In this document: in pieces, positions 26,958 to 35,792 of the stretch
How positions within the stretch are numbered: position 1 is the stretch's first letter
Layout of the letters: the number at the start of each line of letters is the position of its first letter
Assembly (NCBI GenBank): GCA_016219115.1
Contig: JACRCH010000071.1
Coordinates: 1-39,876, forward strand
Direction of reading: 5' to 3'
Length of the DNA: 39,876 nucleotides
Origin: Deltaproteobacteria bacterium
Lineage (GTDB): Bacteria > Desulfobacterota > GWC2-55-46
Made by a program: the position numbers and the translations under genes
The notes under the pieces: model-generated
What the model saw: only the letters and a program-made list of their open reading frames with translations
What the model was told of the DNA's origin: nothing
Databases searched by the model: none

Positions 26958-27066
26958 CTTTAAGTATGGCTGGCCGAGTCTAACGGATTCGACACGGCGG
27001 CTGAGAGGGCCGGTTCAGCGGGTCAAATACCGTAGTTCGTTCTGACTCAACTGCGAAGGTACAGGG

Positions 27067-28455
27067 ATGAGACGATACGACGTGCTTGTAATAGGCTCCG
27101 GCCCCGGCGGACAGAAGGCCGCCATCCAGGCCTCGAAACTCGGCAAGAAGGTCGCCATCGTCGAGCGCCAGCCCTATATCGGCGGCGCGGGGCTCCATAC
27201 CGGGACGCTGCCGAGCAAGACCCTGAGGGAGTCCGCCCTTTTCCTCTCGGGGTTGAAGCAGAGGGCGCCGCTTGGCTTTCAGGTCACGGTCAACAGGGAC
27301 GCCAGGCTCGGCGAGCTCATGCACAGGAAGACCGAGGTCATAAGAAGGCAGATGGAGACTATAATCGACCAGTTCAGCAGGAACAATGTCGAGATAGTAT
27401 ACGGGGAGGCGTCGTTTATTGACAATAACACGCTCCTTGTAAAAGGCCCCGGCAAGACCGTTGACGAACTCCGGGGCGATATAATAGTCATAGCCACCGG
27501 CTCAAGCCCGTCACGGCCCGCGGATGTCCCCTTCGACTCAGAGCATATCTACGACAGCGACACCATCCTTTCGCTCGACAGGATCCCCGGAAGCCTTACG
27601 ATAATCGGAGGAGGCGTCATAGGATGCGAGTACGCGTGCATCTTCGCCGCCCTCGGCGTCAAGATAAACCTTGTGGAGAGAAAACAGAGGCTGCTGCCTT
27701 TCGTGGACGAGGAGATAGTCACGAGCCTCATGTACTGGATGAGGCACACGGGGGTGACGTTGAGGCTGCCGGAGGAGGTCGTCGATATCGTCGTCGAGAA
27801 AGAGGGAAGAGTGGTAACGCACCTCAAGAGCGGCAAGATTATAGTCTCCGGGAAGCTCCTCTATACCATGGGTAGAATAGGCAACACCGACGGGCTTAAC
27901 CTTGAAGCGGTGGGCATAAAGCCCGACGGTAAAGGGCACATCTCCGTAAACGGGAGCTTCCGGACAATTGTCCCCAACATATACGCCATAGGCGACTGCA
28001 TAGGGTTTCCGTCGCTCTCTTCCACGTCGATGGAGCAGGGGAGGCGCGCCGTCTGCCATGCCTTCCAGAAAGATGGGCTCACCTGCGAGTTCGTCGGGTA
28101 TCTTCCTTTCGGGATATATACCATACCGGAGGTCTCGATGGTCGGGGAGACCGAAGAGAGTCTTACGGCAAAGGGGGTCGCCTACGAGGTCGGGTGCGCG
28201 TACTTCCAGGAGGTCGCCAGAGGGCAGATAACAGGGGATGTCCACGGGATGCTCAAGCTCATCTTCAACAGGGACTCAAGGGCGCTCCTCGGTGTCCACA
28301 TCGTCGGCGAGCGGGCCTCGGAGCTCATACACATAGGCCAGGCCGTCCTCAACTTCGGCGGAACGGTAGATTACTTCAAGGACGCGGTCTTCAATTATCC
28401 GACCCTGTCGGACGCCTACAAGGAGGCGGCCCTTAACGGTATAAACAAGCTCTAA
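27067..28455 (+). CDS. sthA: Soluble pyridine nucleotide transhydrogenase (Si-specific NAD(P)+ transhydrogenase)
   Basis: 462 residues, FAD flavoprotein of the disulfide-reductase superfamily. Motifs: FAD-binding [19 protein letters not shown] (residues 7-25), [18 protein letters not shown](P)-binding [19 protein letters not shown] (about residue 180), second FAD motif [12 protein letters not shown], and the C-terminal dimerisation domain. The redox CxxxxC of lipoamide or mercuric reductases is absent (GGAGLHTGT), as expected for SthA. Equilibrates NADPH and NADH in the cytoplasm. Other disulfide-reductase relatives without the Cys pair are possible, but the [10 protein letters not shown] stretch is typical. 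wrbA follows after 32 bases. Confidence 0.9.
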   Translation: MRRYDVLVIGSGPGGQKAAIQASKLGKKVAIVERQPYIGGAGLHTGTLPSKTLRESALFLSGLKQRAPLGFQVTVNRDARLGELMHRKTEVIRRQMETIIDQFSRNNVEIVYGEASFIDNNTLLVKGPGKTVDELRGDIIVIATGSSPSRPADVPFDSEHIYDSDTILSLDRIPGSLTIIGGGVIGCEYACIFAALGVKINLVERKQRLLPFVDEEIVTSLMYWMRHTGVTLRLPEEVVDIVVEKEGRVVTHLKSGKIIVSGKLLYTMGRIGNTDGLNLEAVGIKPDGKGHISVNGSFRTIVPNIYAIGDCIGFPSLSSTSMEQGRRAVCHAFQKDGLTCEFVGYLPFGIYTIPEVSMVGETEESLTAKGVAYEVGCAYFQEVARGQITGDVHGMLKLIFNRDSRALLGVHIVGERASELIHIGQAVLNFGGTVDYFKDAVFNYPTLSDAYKEAALNGINKL

Positions 28456-28487
28456 AAAACAATTCGATAAAAAACGGAGGTGCGGGG

Positions 28488-29105
28488 ATGAAAGTAAACA
28501 TTATCTTCTACAGTCTCTACGGGCATGTCTACAGGATGGCCGAGGCAATCGCGGCCGGAGCCAAAGAGGTCAAGGGCGCGGAGGTAAAGCTCTTCCAGGT
28601 AAAAGAGACGCTTTCCGATGATATAATCGCCAGGATGGGCGCCACCGAGGCAAAGAGGGCCTTCGCCCGCATACCGGAGGCGACTCTTGACAGCCTCAGC
28701 GAGGCGGACGCGGTCATCTTCGGCACGCCTACGCGCTACGGCAACATGAGCGCGCAGATGAAGACCTTCATAGACTCAACGGGACAGCTCTGGATGAAGG
28801 ACGCGCTTGTCGGGAAGGTGGCAAGCGTCTTTACCTCCACAGGTACACAGCACGGAGGGCAGGAATCCACCATCTTAAGTTTCCATATCCCGCTGTTCCA
28901 CCTCGGTTTCATAATCGTCGGGCTTCCGTACAGCGAAAAGAGGCTCTTGAACATGAACGAGATAACAGGAGGCTCACCTTACGGCGCCTCAACGCTTGCC
29001 GGGCCCGACGGCAGCCGCCTGCCTACCGAGAACGAGCTCGCGATGGCCAGGTACCAGGGCAAATATGTCGCCGATATCGCCAGAAGGCTTTCTGCCTCGA
29101 AGTAA
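28488..29105 (+). CDS. wrbA: WrbA-type NAD(P)H:quinone oxidoreductase
   Basis: 205 residues, flavodoxin-like fold, normal length. Two-electron reduction of quinones with FMN. Markers: [20 protein letters not shown] (phosphate-binding start), [19 protein letters not shown] (about 79-97), [18 protein letters not shown] (about 112-130). The Gly-rich ending with FIIVGLPYS fits WrbA. CGGAGG lies 6 bases before the ATG. Only 32 bases after sthA, so the pair may form a redox operon linking NAD(P)H balance to quinone reduction. Confidence 0.93.
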   Translation: MKVNIIFYSLYGHVYRMAEAIAAGAKEVKGAEVKLFQVKETLSDDIIARMGATEAKRAFARIPEATLDSLSEADAVIFGTPTRYGNMSAQMKTFIDSTGQLWMKDALVGKVASVFTSTGTQHGGQESTILSFHIPLFHLGFIIVGLPYSEKRLLNMNEITGGSPYGASTLAGPDGSRLPTENELAMARYQGKYVADIARRLSASK

Positions 29106-29298
29106 ATCGTATGTCCTCTCAACCGCTTCGGCGGACGGATTTTTCCGTCCGCCGGTTTTTTTGCCTCCAAAATCCTGAAAAAACCGGCGATTCCCCCCGG
29201 TTGACAACGGATGATACCGGGGCAATAATTAAACAGGAAATATGGTCGGAATGTATGTGACACTAAAAAAGAAGTAAAACCTTAAAAGGAGGTCTCTT

Positions 29299-29406
29299 AT
29301 GTGTCAGACATGCGGATGCTCTCCATGCAAAAAATGCGGCGCTCCGATTGAGAACGGCGTATGCAAAGGCTGCGGAAAAAAAGCTGCGGCCTGCACCTGC
29401 AAATAA
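29299..29406 (+). CDS. 35-residue Cys-rich microprotein
   Basis: Too short for the ORF track. MCQTCGCSPCKKCGAPIENG then VCKGCGKKAAACTCK: nine Cys in 35 residues, arranged as CxxCxC, CxxC, CxxC and CxC. AAAGGAGG lies 6 bases before the ATG. The spacing suggests Zn or other metal binding by paired Cys knuckles, as in tiny zinc-ribbon or metallothionein-like proteins. Similar short Cys-rich ORFs occur in anaerobic bacteria, but I know of no assigned function. A strong hairpin follows 32 bases later, consistent with a separate short transcript. Confidence 0.75.
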   Translation: MCQTCGCSPCKKCGAPIENGVCKGCGKKAAACTCK

Positions 29407-29438
29407 CCAGCCGCATAACGACACGATAAAAAGTGACT

Positions 29439-29468
29439 GACCCGCTTTACCGTCTGGTAAAGCGGGTC
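29439..29468 (+). terminator. Strong hairpin after the Cys-rich gene
   Basis: Perfect 13-bp stem GACCCGCTTTACC/GGTAAAGCGGGTC with loop GTCT. It lacks a clear T-run, so termination or mRNA 3' protection are both possible. Confidence 0.5.
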
Positions 29469-29477
29469 GGGTGTGTC

Positions 29478-29566
29478 TGAATGGGTGTGCCACTCCGCAA
29501 TCCCGTCGCTTTAGCGGCGGGTCAAGGAGTGGCAAATACAAATGTCCTTCCATACCATCAAAATTC
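29478..29566. repeat. Interspersed repeat family A, copy 2
   Basis: About 95% identical to 8539-8626. Here the nested structure is intact: outer stem TGCCACTCC/GGAGTGGCA and inner hairpin CCCGTCGC-TTTA-GCGGCGGG. It lies directly after the hairpin of the Cys-rich gene and before the hydrolase. Confidence 0.88.
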
Positions 29567-29611
29567 TACGTCATTTATGGCGGAGAATTTTAATCAACTC
29601 ACGGCGGGAAT

Positions 29612-30265
29612 ATGAGAACATTTAAGGACGAAGAGGAACTCGTACAGATAGAGGCCGACGGAGTAAGGCTTGAGGGCGCGCTCTGGGGGACTGAGTCCGC
29701 AGAGGGGATTGTCCTCTTCGCGCACGGCAGCGGGAGTTCGCGCTTAAGCCCACGGAACAACTTCGTGGCAGAGGTCCTGAGAAAGGCCGGGCTCGCCACC
29801 CTACTGATGGATCTCCTTACAAGGGAAGAGGACACGGATTACAACACACGGTTTGACATAGACCTTCTTGCCGAGAGGCTGGCGGCCGCGACACTCTGGC
29901 TGGCCAGGCGGAAAAAGACCAGGGGACTTAAGATCGGGTATTTCGGGGCTTCCACAGGGGCCGCCGCCGCTCTACAGGCGTCCGTATCCGCAGCCGCCCC
30001 GATAGGCGCTATCGTGTCGAGGGGCGGCAGACCCGACCTTGCGGATGCGTATCTCGATAGGGTGGCCGCTCCGACGCTCCTTATAGTCGGCGGCCTCGAC
30101 GATGTTGTTATAGAGCTTAACAGGCAGGCATACGCCAAAATAAGATGCGTTAAGGAGATGGTGATAGTGCCGGGCGCTACACACCTCTTTGAGGAGCCCG
30201 GCACGCTTGAAGAGGTCTCCAGGCTGGCAGCCGACTGGTTCCGGAAGTACCTGACAAAAACTTGA
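29612..30265 (+). CDS. Alpha/beta hydrolase (dienelactone-hydrolase-like)
   Basis: 217 residues. Serine hydrolase fold: GIVLFAHGSGSSRLSPRNN (oxyanion region), nucleophile elbow GYFGASTGAAAAL (Ser about 114), acid GGLDDVV, and His in PGATHLFEEP. Related domains often sit next to or are fused with phosphoribosyltransferases; none is adjacent here. No substrate can be named. It starts shortly after repeat A, with only a weak GGCGGGAA ribosome site, and ends 20 bases before the end of msrP, which converges from the other strand. Confidence 0.87.
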   Translation: MRTFKDEEELVQIEADGVRLEGALWGTESAEGIVLFAHGSGSSRLSPRNNFVAEVLRKAGLATLLMDLLTREEDTDYNTRFDIDLLAERLAAATLWLARRKKTRGLKIGYFGASTGAAAALQASVSAAAPIGAIVSRGGRPDLADAYLDRVAAPTLLIVGGLDDVVIELNRQAYAKIRCVKEMVIVPGATHLFEEPGTLEEVSRLAADWFRKYLTKT

Positions 30266-30284
30266 GAGCGCGCCGTGAACCGAG

Positions 30285-31265
30285 TTATTTGACGTACATA
30301 CCGGCTACGTACTCGCCGTAACCGTTGTATGGCAGTGTTGGGCGGACCTCTTTTGTGTCTATCATCTTCTCTGTTGCCTGCGACCACCTCGGGTGCGGTA
30401 CAAGAGGGTTTACGTTCGACTCGAAGGCGTACTCATCCGGCCCCACGGTATTCCAGAAGGTCTTCGGCTGGCCGGCGACGAATTCTATCCGCACTATGGA
30501 CTTTATGCTCTTGAACCCGTACTTCCACGGGACCACGAGGCGCAACGGCGCGCCGTGCTGTTTGGGTAGTTCGTGGCCGTATATGCCTGTGGCCAGGAAT
30601 GTCAGCTCGTTTGTCGCCTCCTCCATGGTAAGACCTTCCTGATACGGCCACGGCAGCCAGAACTTGAGCCTCTGCTCGGTCGACCATCCCTTGTTCAGGA
30701 ATGTCCGCATGAGGACGTATTTAGCGGAAGAGAGGGGGCGGACTTTCTTTACAAGCTCCACCATCGGAAAACCCGTCCACGGGACAGCCATCGCCCACGC
30801 CTCGACGCATCTGAACCTGTAGAGCCGCTCTTCAAGCGGCATCTCTTTGACAAGCGTGTCGATGTCGTAGACTCGAGGTCTTTCCACCAGGCCCGTTACT
30901 TCGATCTGCCACGGCCGGAGGATGAGGCTGTCGGAGTACATCCAGACGTTCTTGTCCGTTGAGAACTCGTAGAAGTTGTTGTAGCGAGCCGCGGCGTTCT
31001 CGTCCGTAAGGGGCCTGTCTAAGATGAACCTGGGGTTCCTTGATGCCGGATAAAGATACGAAGTCGGCGTCTTCGGTATCTCTACCGGACCGGTCTTCTT
31101 CCTGCCCTCGAAGAGGCCGAAGAGGTTGACGCCGGAGAGGACGGCCCCGGCGGTTATCCCGTACATGCCGGCGTCCTTCAGGAACCTCCTCCTGTTGAGA
31201 AAGGTCTCCTCCGGGGTGGCCTGGCTCTCGGGTATGTGCCAGGTTTTTTTTCTTTTGATAAACAT
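30285..31265 (-). CDS. msrP: Periplasmic methionine sulfoxide reductase catalytic subunit
   Basis: 326 residues, YedY/MsrP family. Molybdopterin enzyme that reduces methionine sulfoxide in periplasmic proteins. The N-terminus bears a Tat signal (NRRRFLKDAG, residues 24-33), followed by a hydrophobic stretch. The Mo-coordinating Cys is Cys153 in FRCVEAWAMAVPWTG. Further typical parts are WSTEQRLKFWLPWPYQEGL and HGAPLRLVVPWKYGFKSIKS. The haem-membrane partner MsrQ is not adjacent, so the electron donor must be elsewhere. The start region abuts repeat C copy 3, whose inverse supplies the AAGGAA ribosome site. Confidence 0.94.
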   Translation of the reverse strand: MFIKRKKTWHIPESQATPEETFLNRRRFLKDAGMYGITAGAVLSGVNLFGLFEGRKKTGPVEIPKTPTSYLYPASRNPRFILDRPLTDENAAARYNNFYEFSTDKNVWMYSDSLILRPWQIEVTGLVERPRVYDIDTLVKEMPLEERLYRFRCVEAWAMAVPWTGFPMVELVKKVRPLSSAKYVLMRTFLNKGWSTEQRLKFWLPWPYQEGLTMEEATNELTFLATGIYGHELPKQHGAPLRLVVPWKYGFKSIKSIVRIEFVAGQPKTFWNTVGPDEYAFESNVNPLVPHPRWSQATEKMIDTKEVRPTLPYNGYGEYVAGMYVK

Positions 31266-31267
31266 AG

Positions 31268-31366
31268 TTTTAATATTTCCTTCGGGTTGAATTAAGCGCG
31301 GCTTGCCGCGTATATAAAAACAGATTTCCCTTCGGATACCCCGGCAAGGCTTGCGGGGTGGTTCAT
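31268..31366. repeat. Interspersed repeat family C, copy 3 (composite)
   Basis: Begins TTTTAATATTTCCTTCGG (as at 26197), continues with GGTTGAAT shared with 8536-8543, and ends in the 24 bases identical to 12348-12371. CCCCG(G)CAAG/CTTGCGGGG forms a hairpin. It shows that the repeat families share modules. Confidence 0.8.
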
Positions 31367-31630
31367 ATTTATCACTAAAATTTAGTTTGTCAAACCTGAA
31401 CCGTACCCCTCGAAAGCGTTCCGAACGGGAAGTATATTAATGATATTGAAAATAAATAGATCAAAGGGGGTCGTCCCGTTGACCCGAGAGTGGGAAAAGA
31501 CGGGGCGAGATATCTATCGGACGCCTGGCTGGGGCGATATGCAGTATAGCAGTATAAGTGATAAGTGCTCAGAGATGAAAGCCCGCCCAAAAAGCCAAAT
31601 GACCTTCCGGAGCGCCTGATGCGGACAACT

Positions 31631-31658
31631 GGAAAGGCTCTTGAGAGAGCGCCTTTCC
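31631..31658 (-). terminator. Hairpin directly after glgB
   Basis: GGAAAG-GCTCT / AGAGC-(GC)-CTTTCC, an 11-bp stem with a 2-base bulge, one base past the glgB stop. There is no T-run, so it is only a probable terminator. Confidence 0.4.
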
Positions 31659-31659
31659 G

Positions 31660-33591
31660 TCAGCCTTCGTGCTTGAACAGGAGAATTGAGAGCGGCGGGA
31701 GCGTGATATTTATAGAGTAATCCCTCTTGTTTGCCTGTATCCGTTCGGCCTCGACCCCTCCGAGGTTGCCTTTTCCGCTGCCGCCGTACACGGAAGCGTC
31801 GCTGTTCAGGGCCTCTTTCCAGAACCCTCCGGCTGGTACGCCGACCCTGTAGCCCGGCCTGTATATGGGGGTGAGGTTACAGACGGCCAGGACGATGTTT
31901 TTTGTAGAGCCCCCTTTTCTTATGAAGCTTATGATGCTTTCCTCCCAGTTGTGGAAGTCTATCCACTCGTAGCCATCGTTCTCGAAGTCCGTCTCATAGA
32001 GCGCTGGTTCAGACCTGTAGAAGGCGTTAAGGTCGCTCACCCATTTTTTCACCCCGTCGTGGAAGCCGTACCGCAGGACATGCCACTCGAGGCTTTCCTC
32101 GTGCGCCCACTCCTTCACCTGTCCGAACTCAGAGCCCATGAAGAGAAGTTTTTTCCCGGGATGGGCGAACATGTAGCCGTAGAGGAGCCGCAGGTTGGCG
32201 AACCTCTGCCATTCGTCCCCCGGCATCTTGCCGAGGATAGACCCCTTGCCGTGAACCACCTCGTCGTGCGAAAGCGGCAGGACGAAGTTCTCGAAGAACG
32301 CGTACCAGATGGAGAATGTGAGCTGGCTGTGCGAGTACTTCCTGAATATGGGGTCCTTGGAGAAGTACTTGAGCGTGTCGTGCATCCAGCCCATGTTCCA
32401 CTTCATGCCGAACCCGAGGCCGCCGAGGTAACTCGGCTTTGAGACCATCGGCCACGCCGTAGACTCTTCGGCGAAGGTCTGGACATCGGGGTGCTCGTGG
32501 TAGATGGCCTCGTTGAGTCTCCTCAAGAAGCTTATCGCCTCTATGTTCTCCCTCCCGCCGAACTCATTCGGTATCCATTCGCCTCCTTCCCGCGAGTAAT
32601 CGAGATATAACATCGAGGCCACGGCATCGACCCTGATACCGTCTATGTGGTACCTGGCGAGCCAGAAGAGGGCGCTGGAGATAAGAAACGAGCGGACCTC
32701 GTTCCTGCCGTAATTGAATATGTAGCTGTTCCAGTCCGGGTGGAAGCCCTTTCTGGCGTCGGCGTGCTCGTAGAGGTGCGTGCCGTCGAAGTACCCGAGA
32801 GCGTACTCGTCGGTGGGGAAGTGCGAGGGGACCCAGTCGAGGATGACGCCTATGCCGTTCTGGTGGAGGTGGTCTATCAGGTACATGAAGTCCTGCGGCG
32901 CGCCGAACCTCGAGGTCGGCGCGAAGTACCCCACGGACTGGTAGCCCCATGAGCCGTAGAACGGGTGCTCCATGACGGGCAGCAGCTCGACATGGGTAAA
33001 GCCGGTCTCCTTGACGTACTCGGCGAGCTGGTGCGCCATCTCCCTGTAGTTGAGGTATCTGTTGTTCTCCTCCGGGACCCTCCTCCAGGAGCCGAGGTGG
33101 ACCTCGTAGATGGAGACAGGCGCTTTAAGGGAGTTGCGCTTCTGTCTCGTACTCATCCACTCGGAGTCGTTCCATTCGTAGTTCAAGTCCCAAACGACCG
33201 AGGCCGTCTTCGGCGGGACCTCCCACATTAACGCGTAGGGGTCTCCCTTCTGGACCTTGTGCATGTGGTATCTTGAGTTTATCTGGTACTTATAGACGGC
33301 CCCTTTGTCGAGTCCGGGCACGAACCCCTCCCACACGCCGGACCAGTCGTCGCGCGCTTTTAGCGGGGTCGCCACGGGGTCCCAGTTGTTGAAGTCGCCT
33401 ATGACCGATATCTTCTCGGCGTTCGGGGCCCATACGGCGAAGTGCACGCCCTTTACGCCGTTGACGGTTATGATATGGGAGCCGAGCTTGTCGTAGAGCT
33501 TGAAGTGGCTCCCTTCCTTGAAGAAGTATATGTCGTGGTCGGTAATGTGACTTGAGTCCTCTGTAAGCTGGACCATGGGATCTTTCTGCAT
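31660..33591 (-). CDS. glgB: 1,4-alpha-glucan branching enzyme
   Basis: 643 residues from the chosen start. Makes alpha-1,6 branches in glycogen. Domains in order: CBM48 (GVKGVHFAVWAPNAEKISVIGDFNNWDP, about 45-72), GH13 catalytic barrel with the expected LLPVMEHPFYGSWGYQ, GIRVDAVASMLY (nucleophile Asp), FAEESTAWP (acid Glu) and LSHDEVVHGKGS, then a C-terminal beta domain. It lacks the extra N-terminal domain of E. coli GlgB, like many shorter enzymes. The track start at 33768 adds an unlikely Arg/Ala-rich stretch; ATG 33591 (MQKDPMVQL) has GAGGAG five bases upstream. No other glg gene is in the window. Confidence 0.95.
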   Translation of the reverse strand: MQKDPMVQLTEDSSHITDHDIYFFKEGSHFKLYDKLGSHIITVNGVKGVHFAVWAPNAEKISVIGDFNNWDPVATPLKARDDWSGVWEGFVPGLDKGAVYKYQINSRYHMHKVQKGDPYALMWEVPPKTASVVWDLNYEWNDSEWMSTRQKRNSLKAPVSIYEVHLGSWRRVPEENNRYLNYREMAHQLAEYVKETGFTHVELLPVMEHPFYGSWGYQSVGYFAPTSRFGAPQDFMYLIDHLHQNGIGVILDWVPSHFPTDEYALGYFDGTHLYEHADARKGFHPDWNSYIFNYGRNEVRSFLISSALFWLARYHIDGIRVDAVASMLYLDYSREGGEWIPNEFGGRENIEAISFLRRLNEAIYHEHPDVQTFAEESTAWPMVSKPSYLGGLGFGMKWNMGWMHDTLKYFSKDPIFRKYSHSQLTFSIWYAFFENFVLPLSHDEVVHGKGSILGKMPGDEWQRFANLRLLYGYMFAHPGKKLLFMGSEFGQVKEWAHEESLEWHVLRYGFHDGVKKWVSDLNAFYRSEPALYETDFENDGYEWIDFHNWEESIISFIRKGGSTKNIVLAVCNLTPIYRPGYRVGVPAGGFWKEALNSDASVYGGSGKGNLGGVEAERIQANKRDYSINITLPPLSILLFKHEG

Positions 33592-33776
33592 CAGCGCTCC
33601 TCGGTGAAAAGTAAGGTCTTTTTTTTGACTTATGTATGATCGGCTATGCCGACAAATATAACACAAATCGGGATATATTGCCGTATATTTAAGGAGAGCG
33701 TGCGCGAATAGTGCCGCGAGGTCGCGTTTTGAGAGAGCCGAAGCAGATGCGCGGCGCCTGACTGCCATGAATTCTA

Positions 33777-33805
33777 TTGAATTTCCGGGCTATTTTTATT
33801 ATAGT
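33777..33805 (+). promoter_or_regulatory. Sigma70-type promoter of the surE operon leader
   Basis: TTGAAT, 17-base spacer, TATAGT (five of six). Transcription would start around 33812, at the beginning of leader repeat D, leaving an unusually long leader of about 335 bases before surE. Confidence 0.5.
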
Positions 33806-33834
33806 TTAGCAGGTTGCGGAAAAACGCGACCCGG
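33806..33834 (+). repeat. Leader repeat (family D), copy 2
   Basis: Identical over 29 bases to 11611-11639. The outer stem is GCAGG/CCTGC here, against AGCAGG/CCTGTT in copy 1, so pairing is kept although the 3' arm differs. Confidence 0.7.
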
Positions 33835-34146
33835 CCTGCCCATTGGGCGGGTCCCCCGGCAATCCACGGAAGGATTGCCCTCGCCGGTTCACGAAGTGAT
33901 AAGGCGAGCCGTATAAATGAAAACTTCCCTGCCAGGCACATACCCTGCATGGGTTGTGCAAATTGCGAGTCTTTTTTAGCGCCGCCTGTGACCATAAGGC
34001 AAACAAAACCGTAAGCGAAGTCTCAGGCGTACCAACGCTTAAAAAGCAATTTGTAAGACTTGGACGACTGGCTGAAAAAGTCCGTGAAGGACTGTTTCAT
34101 CATCCTGTTGGAAGGTTAAGCCAAAATAGAGCGTGCTGAAATAATA
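33806..34146 (+). ncRNA. Structured untranslated leader before surE
   Basis: About 340 bases without a credible gene, with many helices: CCTGCCC/GGGCGGG (33835-33851), GGCAATCC/GGATTGCC (about 33852-33873), CTCGCC/GGCGAG (about 33875-33906), GCACA-ACCC/GGGT-TGTGC with one bulge (33936-33959), a T-run TCTTTTTTA (33969-33977), and AGTCC/GGACT (about 34079-34093). This could be a cis-regulatory RNA, an attenuator or a small RNA ending at the T-run. It matches no riboswitch class I can recognise by eye. Confidence 0.4.
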
Positions 34147-34905
34147 TTGAAAAAACAGAGAAATAAAAAGGTCATCCTTATTTCCAACGACGACGGGATC
34201 CGCTCAGAAGGCATCCTGAAGCTCGCCGCGGCTTTAAAGAGGATAGGCACCGTCTATGTCGTCGCCCCTGACAGGGAACGAAGCGCCGCGAGCCACTCGC
34301 TGACGCTTCACAGGCCCTTGAGGGTCGAGGAGGTCGCCTCCGGGATGTACGCCGTCGACGGCACCCCGACTGACTGCGTGAGTATCGCGGTAAACGGGAT
34401 ACTCCCGGAGAGGCCCGACATCGTGGTATCCGGGATCAACAAAGGCGGCAACCTCGGCGAGGATGTCACTTATTCGGGTACGGTATCAGCGGCCATGGAG
34501 GGCACTCTCATGGGCATACCGTCCCTGGCGTTTTCGCTTGTGGCCAGGGAGAAGTTCGACTTCACCGAAGCCGCAGCCTTCGCCTCGCGTCTTACCAGAC
34601 ATGTTCTGAAGAAGGGGCTGCCGAAGGACACGCTCCTTAACGTGAATGTCCCGGTCGTAAAGAAGATAAAGGGCTACAGGATAACCTCGCAAGGCAAAAG
34701 GTTTTTCAGCGACGCCGTCGTGGAGAAGGTCGATCCGAGGGGCAAGAAGTACTACTGGATAGGCGGAGACATGGAGCGCTGGGAGGGCGGCGAGGATACC
34801 GATTTTTTCGCCGTGACAAAGGGCTATATCTCCATAACCCCCCTGCACCTCGACCTGACGAACTACTCTTCGATAAAAGAGCTTCTTGGCTGGAGCATAA
34901 AGTGA
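34147..34905 (+). CDS. surE: 5'/3'-nucleotidase SurE
   Basis: 252 residues, normal length. Metal-dependent phosphatase acting on nucleoside monophosphates and short polyphosphates. Signature: [14 protein letters not shown] (the metal-binding Asp pair), [29 protein letters not shown], and [26 protein letters not shown]. The only reasonable start is TTG 34147; the ribosome site is poor, so the leader may matter for translation. First gene of the conserved surE-pcm-nlpD-rpoS order; its stop overlaps the GTG of pcm. Confidence 0.96.
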   Translation: MKKQRNKKVILISNDDGIRSEGILKLAAALKRIGTVYVVAPDRERSAASHSLTLHRPLRVEEVASGMYAVDGTPTDCVSIAVNGILPERPDIVVSGINKGGNLGEDVTYSGTVSAAMEGTLMGIPSLAFSLVAREKFDFTEAAAFASRLTRHVLKKGLPKDTLLNVNVPVVKKIKGYRITSQGKRFFSDAVVEKVDPRGKKYYWIGGDMERWEGGEDTDFFAVTKGYISITPLHLDLTNYSSIKELLGWSIK

Positions 34906-35597
34906 AGCCCGCTGCAATCAGGATAACAAGGGACATATACGAGCGCGCCAGGGCCAAGATGGTCGAGGAGCAGTTGGTAGCCAGGGGTATCAAGGACAAG
35001 CGGGTCCTTAACGCCATGCTTGCCATCCCCAGACACATCTTCGTGGACGACGCGCTCTCATCCCAGGCCTACAGCGATTTTCCTCTGCCGATAGGCGAAA
35101 AGCAGACCATCTCGCAGCCGTACATGGTGGCGTTGATGTCCGAGGCCCTCGGGCTTACAGGCAAGGAGCGGGTCCTTGAGGTCGGCTCAGGCTCCGGATA
35201 CCAGAGCGCGGTACTCTCGATGCTCGCCTACAAGGTATATTCCGTCGAAAGGCTCACTACGCTTACAGCGAGGGCGAGAAGAACACTTGACCGGCTCCAC
35301 TGCTCGAATGTCGTCATAAAGCTCGGCGACGGCACCATGGGGTGGGCCGATGAGGCGCCGTTTGACGCTGTCATCGCCGCCGCAGCTTCCCCGCAGGTCC
35401 CTGAGGCCCTCGTAGACCAGCTCGCCCCCGGTGGCCGCCTTGTCATACCCGTGGGGACCGAAGAGTCGCAGAAGCTGTTGAGGATAACAAGGAGGGCTAA
35501 CGGGGTCTCCACAGAGGTCCTCGGAGGCTGCAGGTTCGTTAAACTCATCGGCAAAGACGGCTGGCAGGCTGAGAAAAAGGACGCGTCGGAACGTTGA
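34902..35597 (+). CDS. pcm: Protein-L-isoaspartate O-methyltransferase
   Basis: 231 residues. Repairs isoaspartyl damage in proteins using S-adenosylmethionine. Motifs: [19 protein letters not shown] (about 67-85) and the SAM-binding [18 protein letters not shown] (about 91-108), then [32 protein letters not shown] and the C-terminal region [12 protein letters not shown]. Starts at GTG 34902 overlapping the surE stop by four bases (GTGA), so translation is coupled. The N-terminal 20 residues extend a little beyond the minimal enzyme. Second gene of the stress-linked surE operon. Confidence 0.95.
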   Translation: MKPAAIRITRDIYERARAKMVEEQLVARGIKDKRVLNAMLAIPRHIFVDDALSSQAYSDFPLPIGEKQTISQPYMVALMSEALGLTGKERVLEVGSGSGYQSAVLSMLAYKVYSVERLTTLTARARRTLDRLHCSNVVIKLGDGTMGWADEAPFDAVIAAAASPQVPEALVDQLAPGGRLVIPVGTEESQKLLRITRRANGVSTEVLGGCRFVKLIGKDGWQAEKKDASER

Positions 35598-35792
35598 CAC
35601 TTCCGTAAGTCTGTACATACTTCAGGCGATAATTATGGTACTAACGGTCATTTTCGTTAAAAGTTTATCGAAAATCGCCTGATCAGGGGCATCTTTGAGT
35701 CTTTCATAGAGATACTCATATCGACCCGCGCGGGCGTGATGATAAACGCCCTCATCAGTGGCGGATGCGCCCCTGTCGATATATTTGCCGTT
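35598..35792 (+). other. Structured spacer between pcm and nlpD
   Basis: 195 bases in an otherwise compact operon. It contains CAGGCGAT/ATCGCCTG (about 35621-35682), AGGGG-CATC/GATG-CG-CCCCT (about 35685-35777) and GGGCGT/ACGCCC (about 35729-35748). A further promoter or regulatory RNA for nlpD-rpoS could lie here, but none is identified. Confidence 0.4.

Larger units (their letters stand above)
31266..31659. other. Intergenic region with repeats and hairpins
   Basis: 394 bases between msrP and the end of glgB. It contains repeat C (31268-31366) and, at 31631-31658, the glgB-distal hairpin. The part from 31400 to 31620 has no convincing ORF (31390-31590 minus is composition noise). Short pairings such as CCCGT/ACGGG (31468-31503) are visible, but I cannot name a structure. 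Confidence 0.55.

Noticed and set aside
31390-31590. 66-residue minus-strand ORF
   Set aside because: No start signal and no conserved pattern; lies in a repeat-containing spacer.
33592-33768. N-terminal extension of glgB in the ORF track
   Set aside because: Arg/Ala-rich stretch absent from GlgB proteins; ATG 33591 has GAGGAG five bases upstream.
33814-34139. ORFs 33814-34014 and 33954-34139 upstream of surE
   Set aside because: They run through the repeat and hairpin region, lack ribosome sites and show no protein-like pattern; the helices explain the sequence better.
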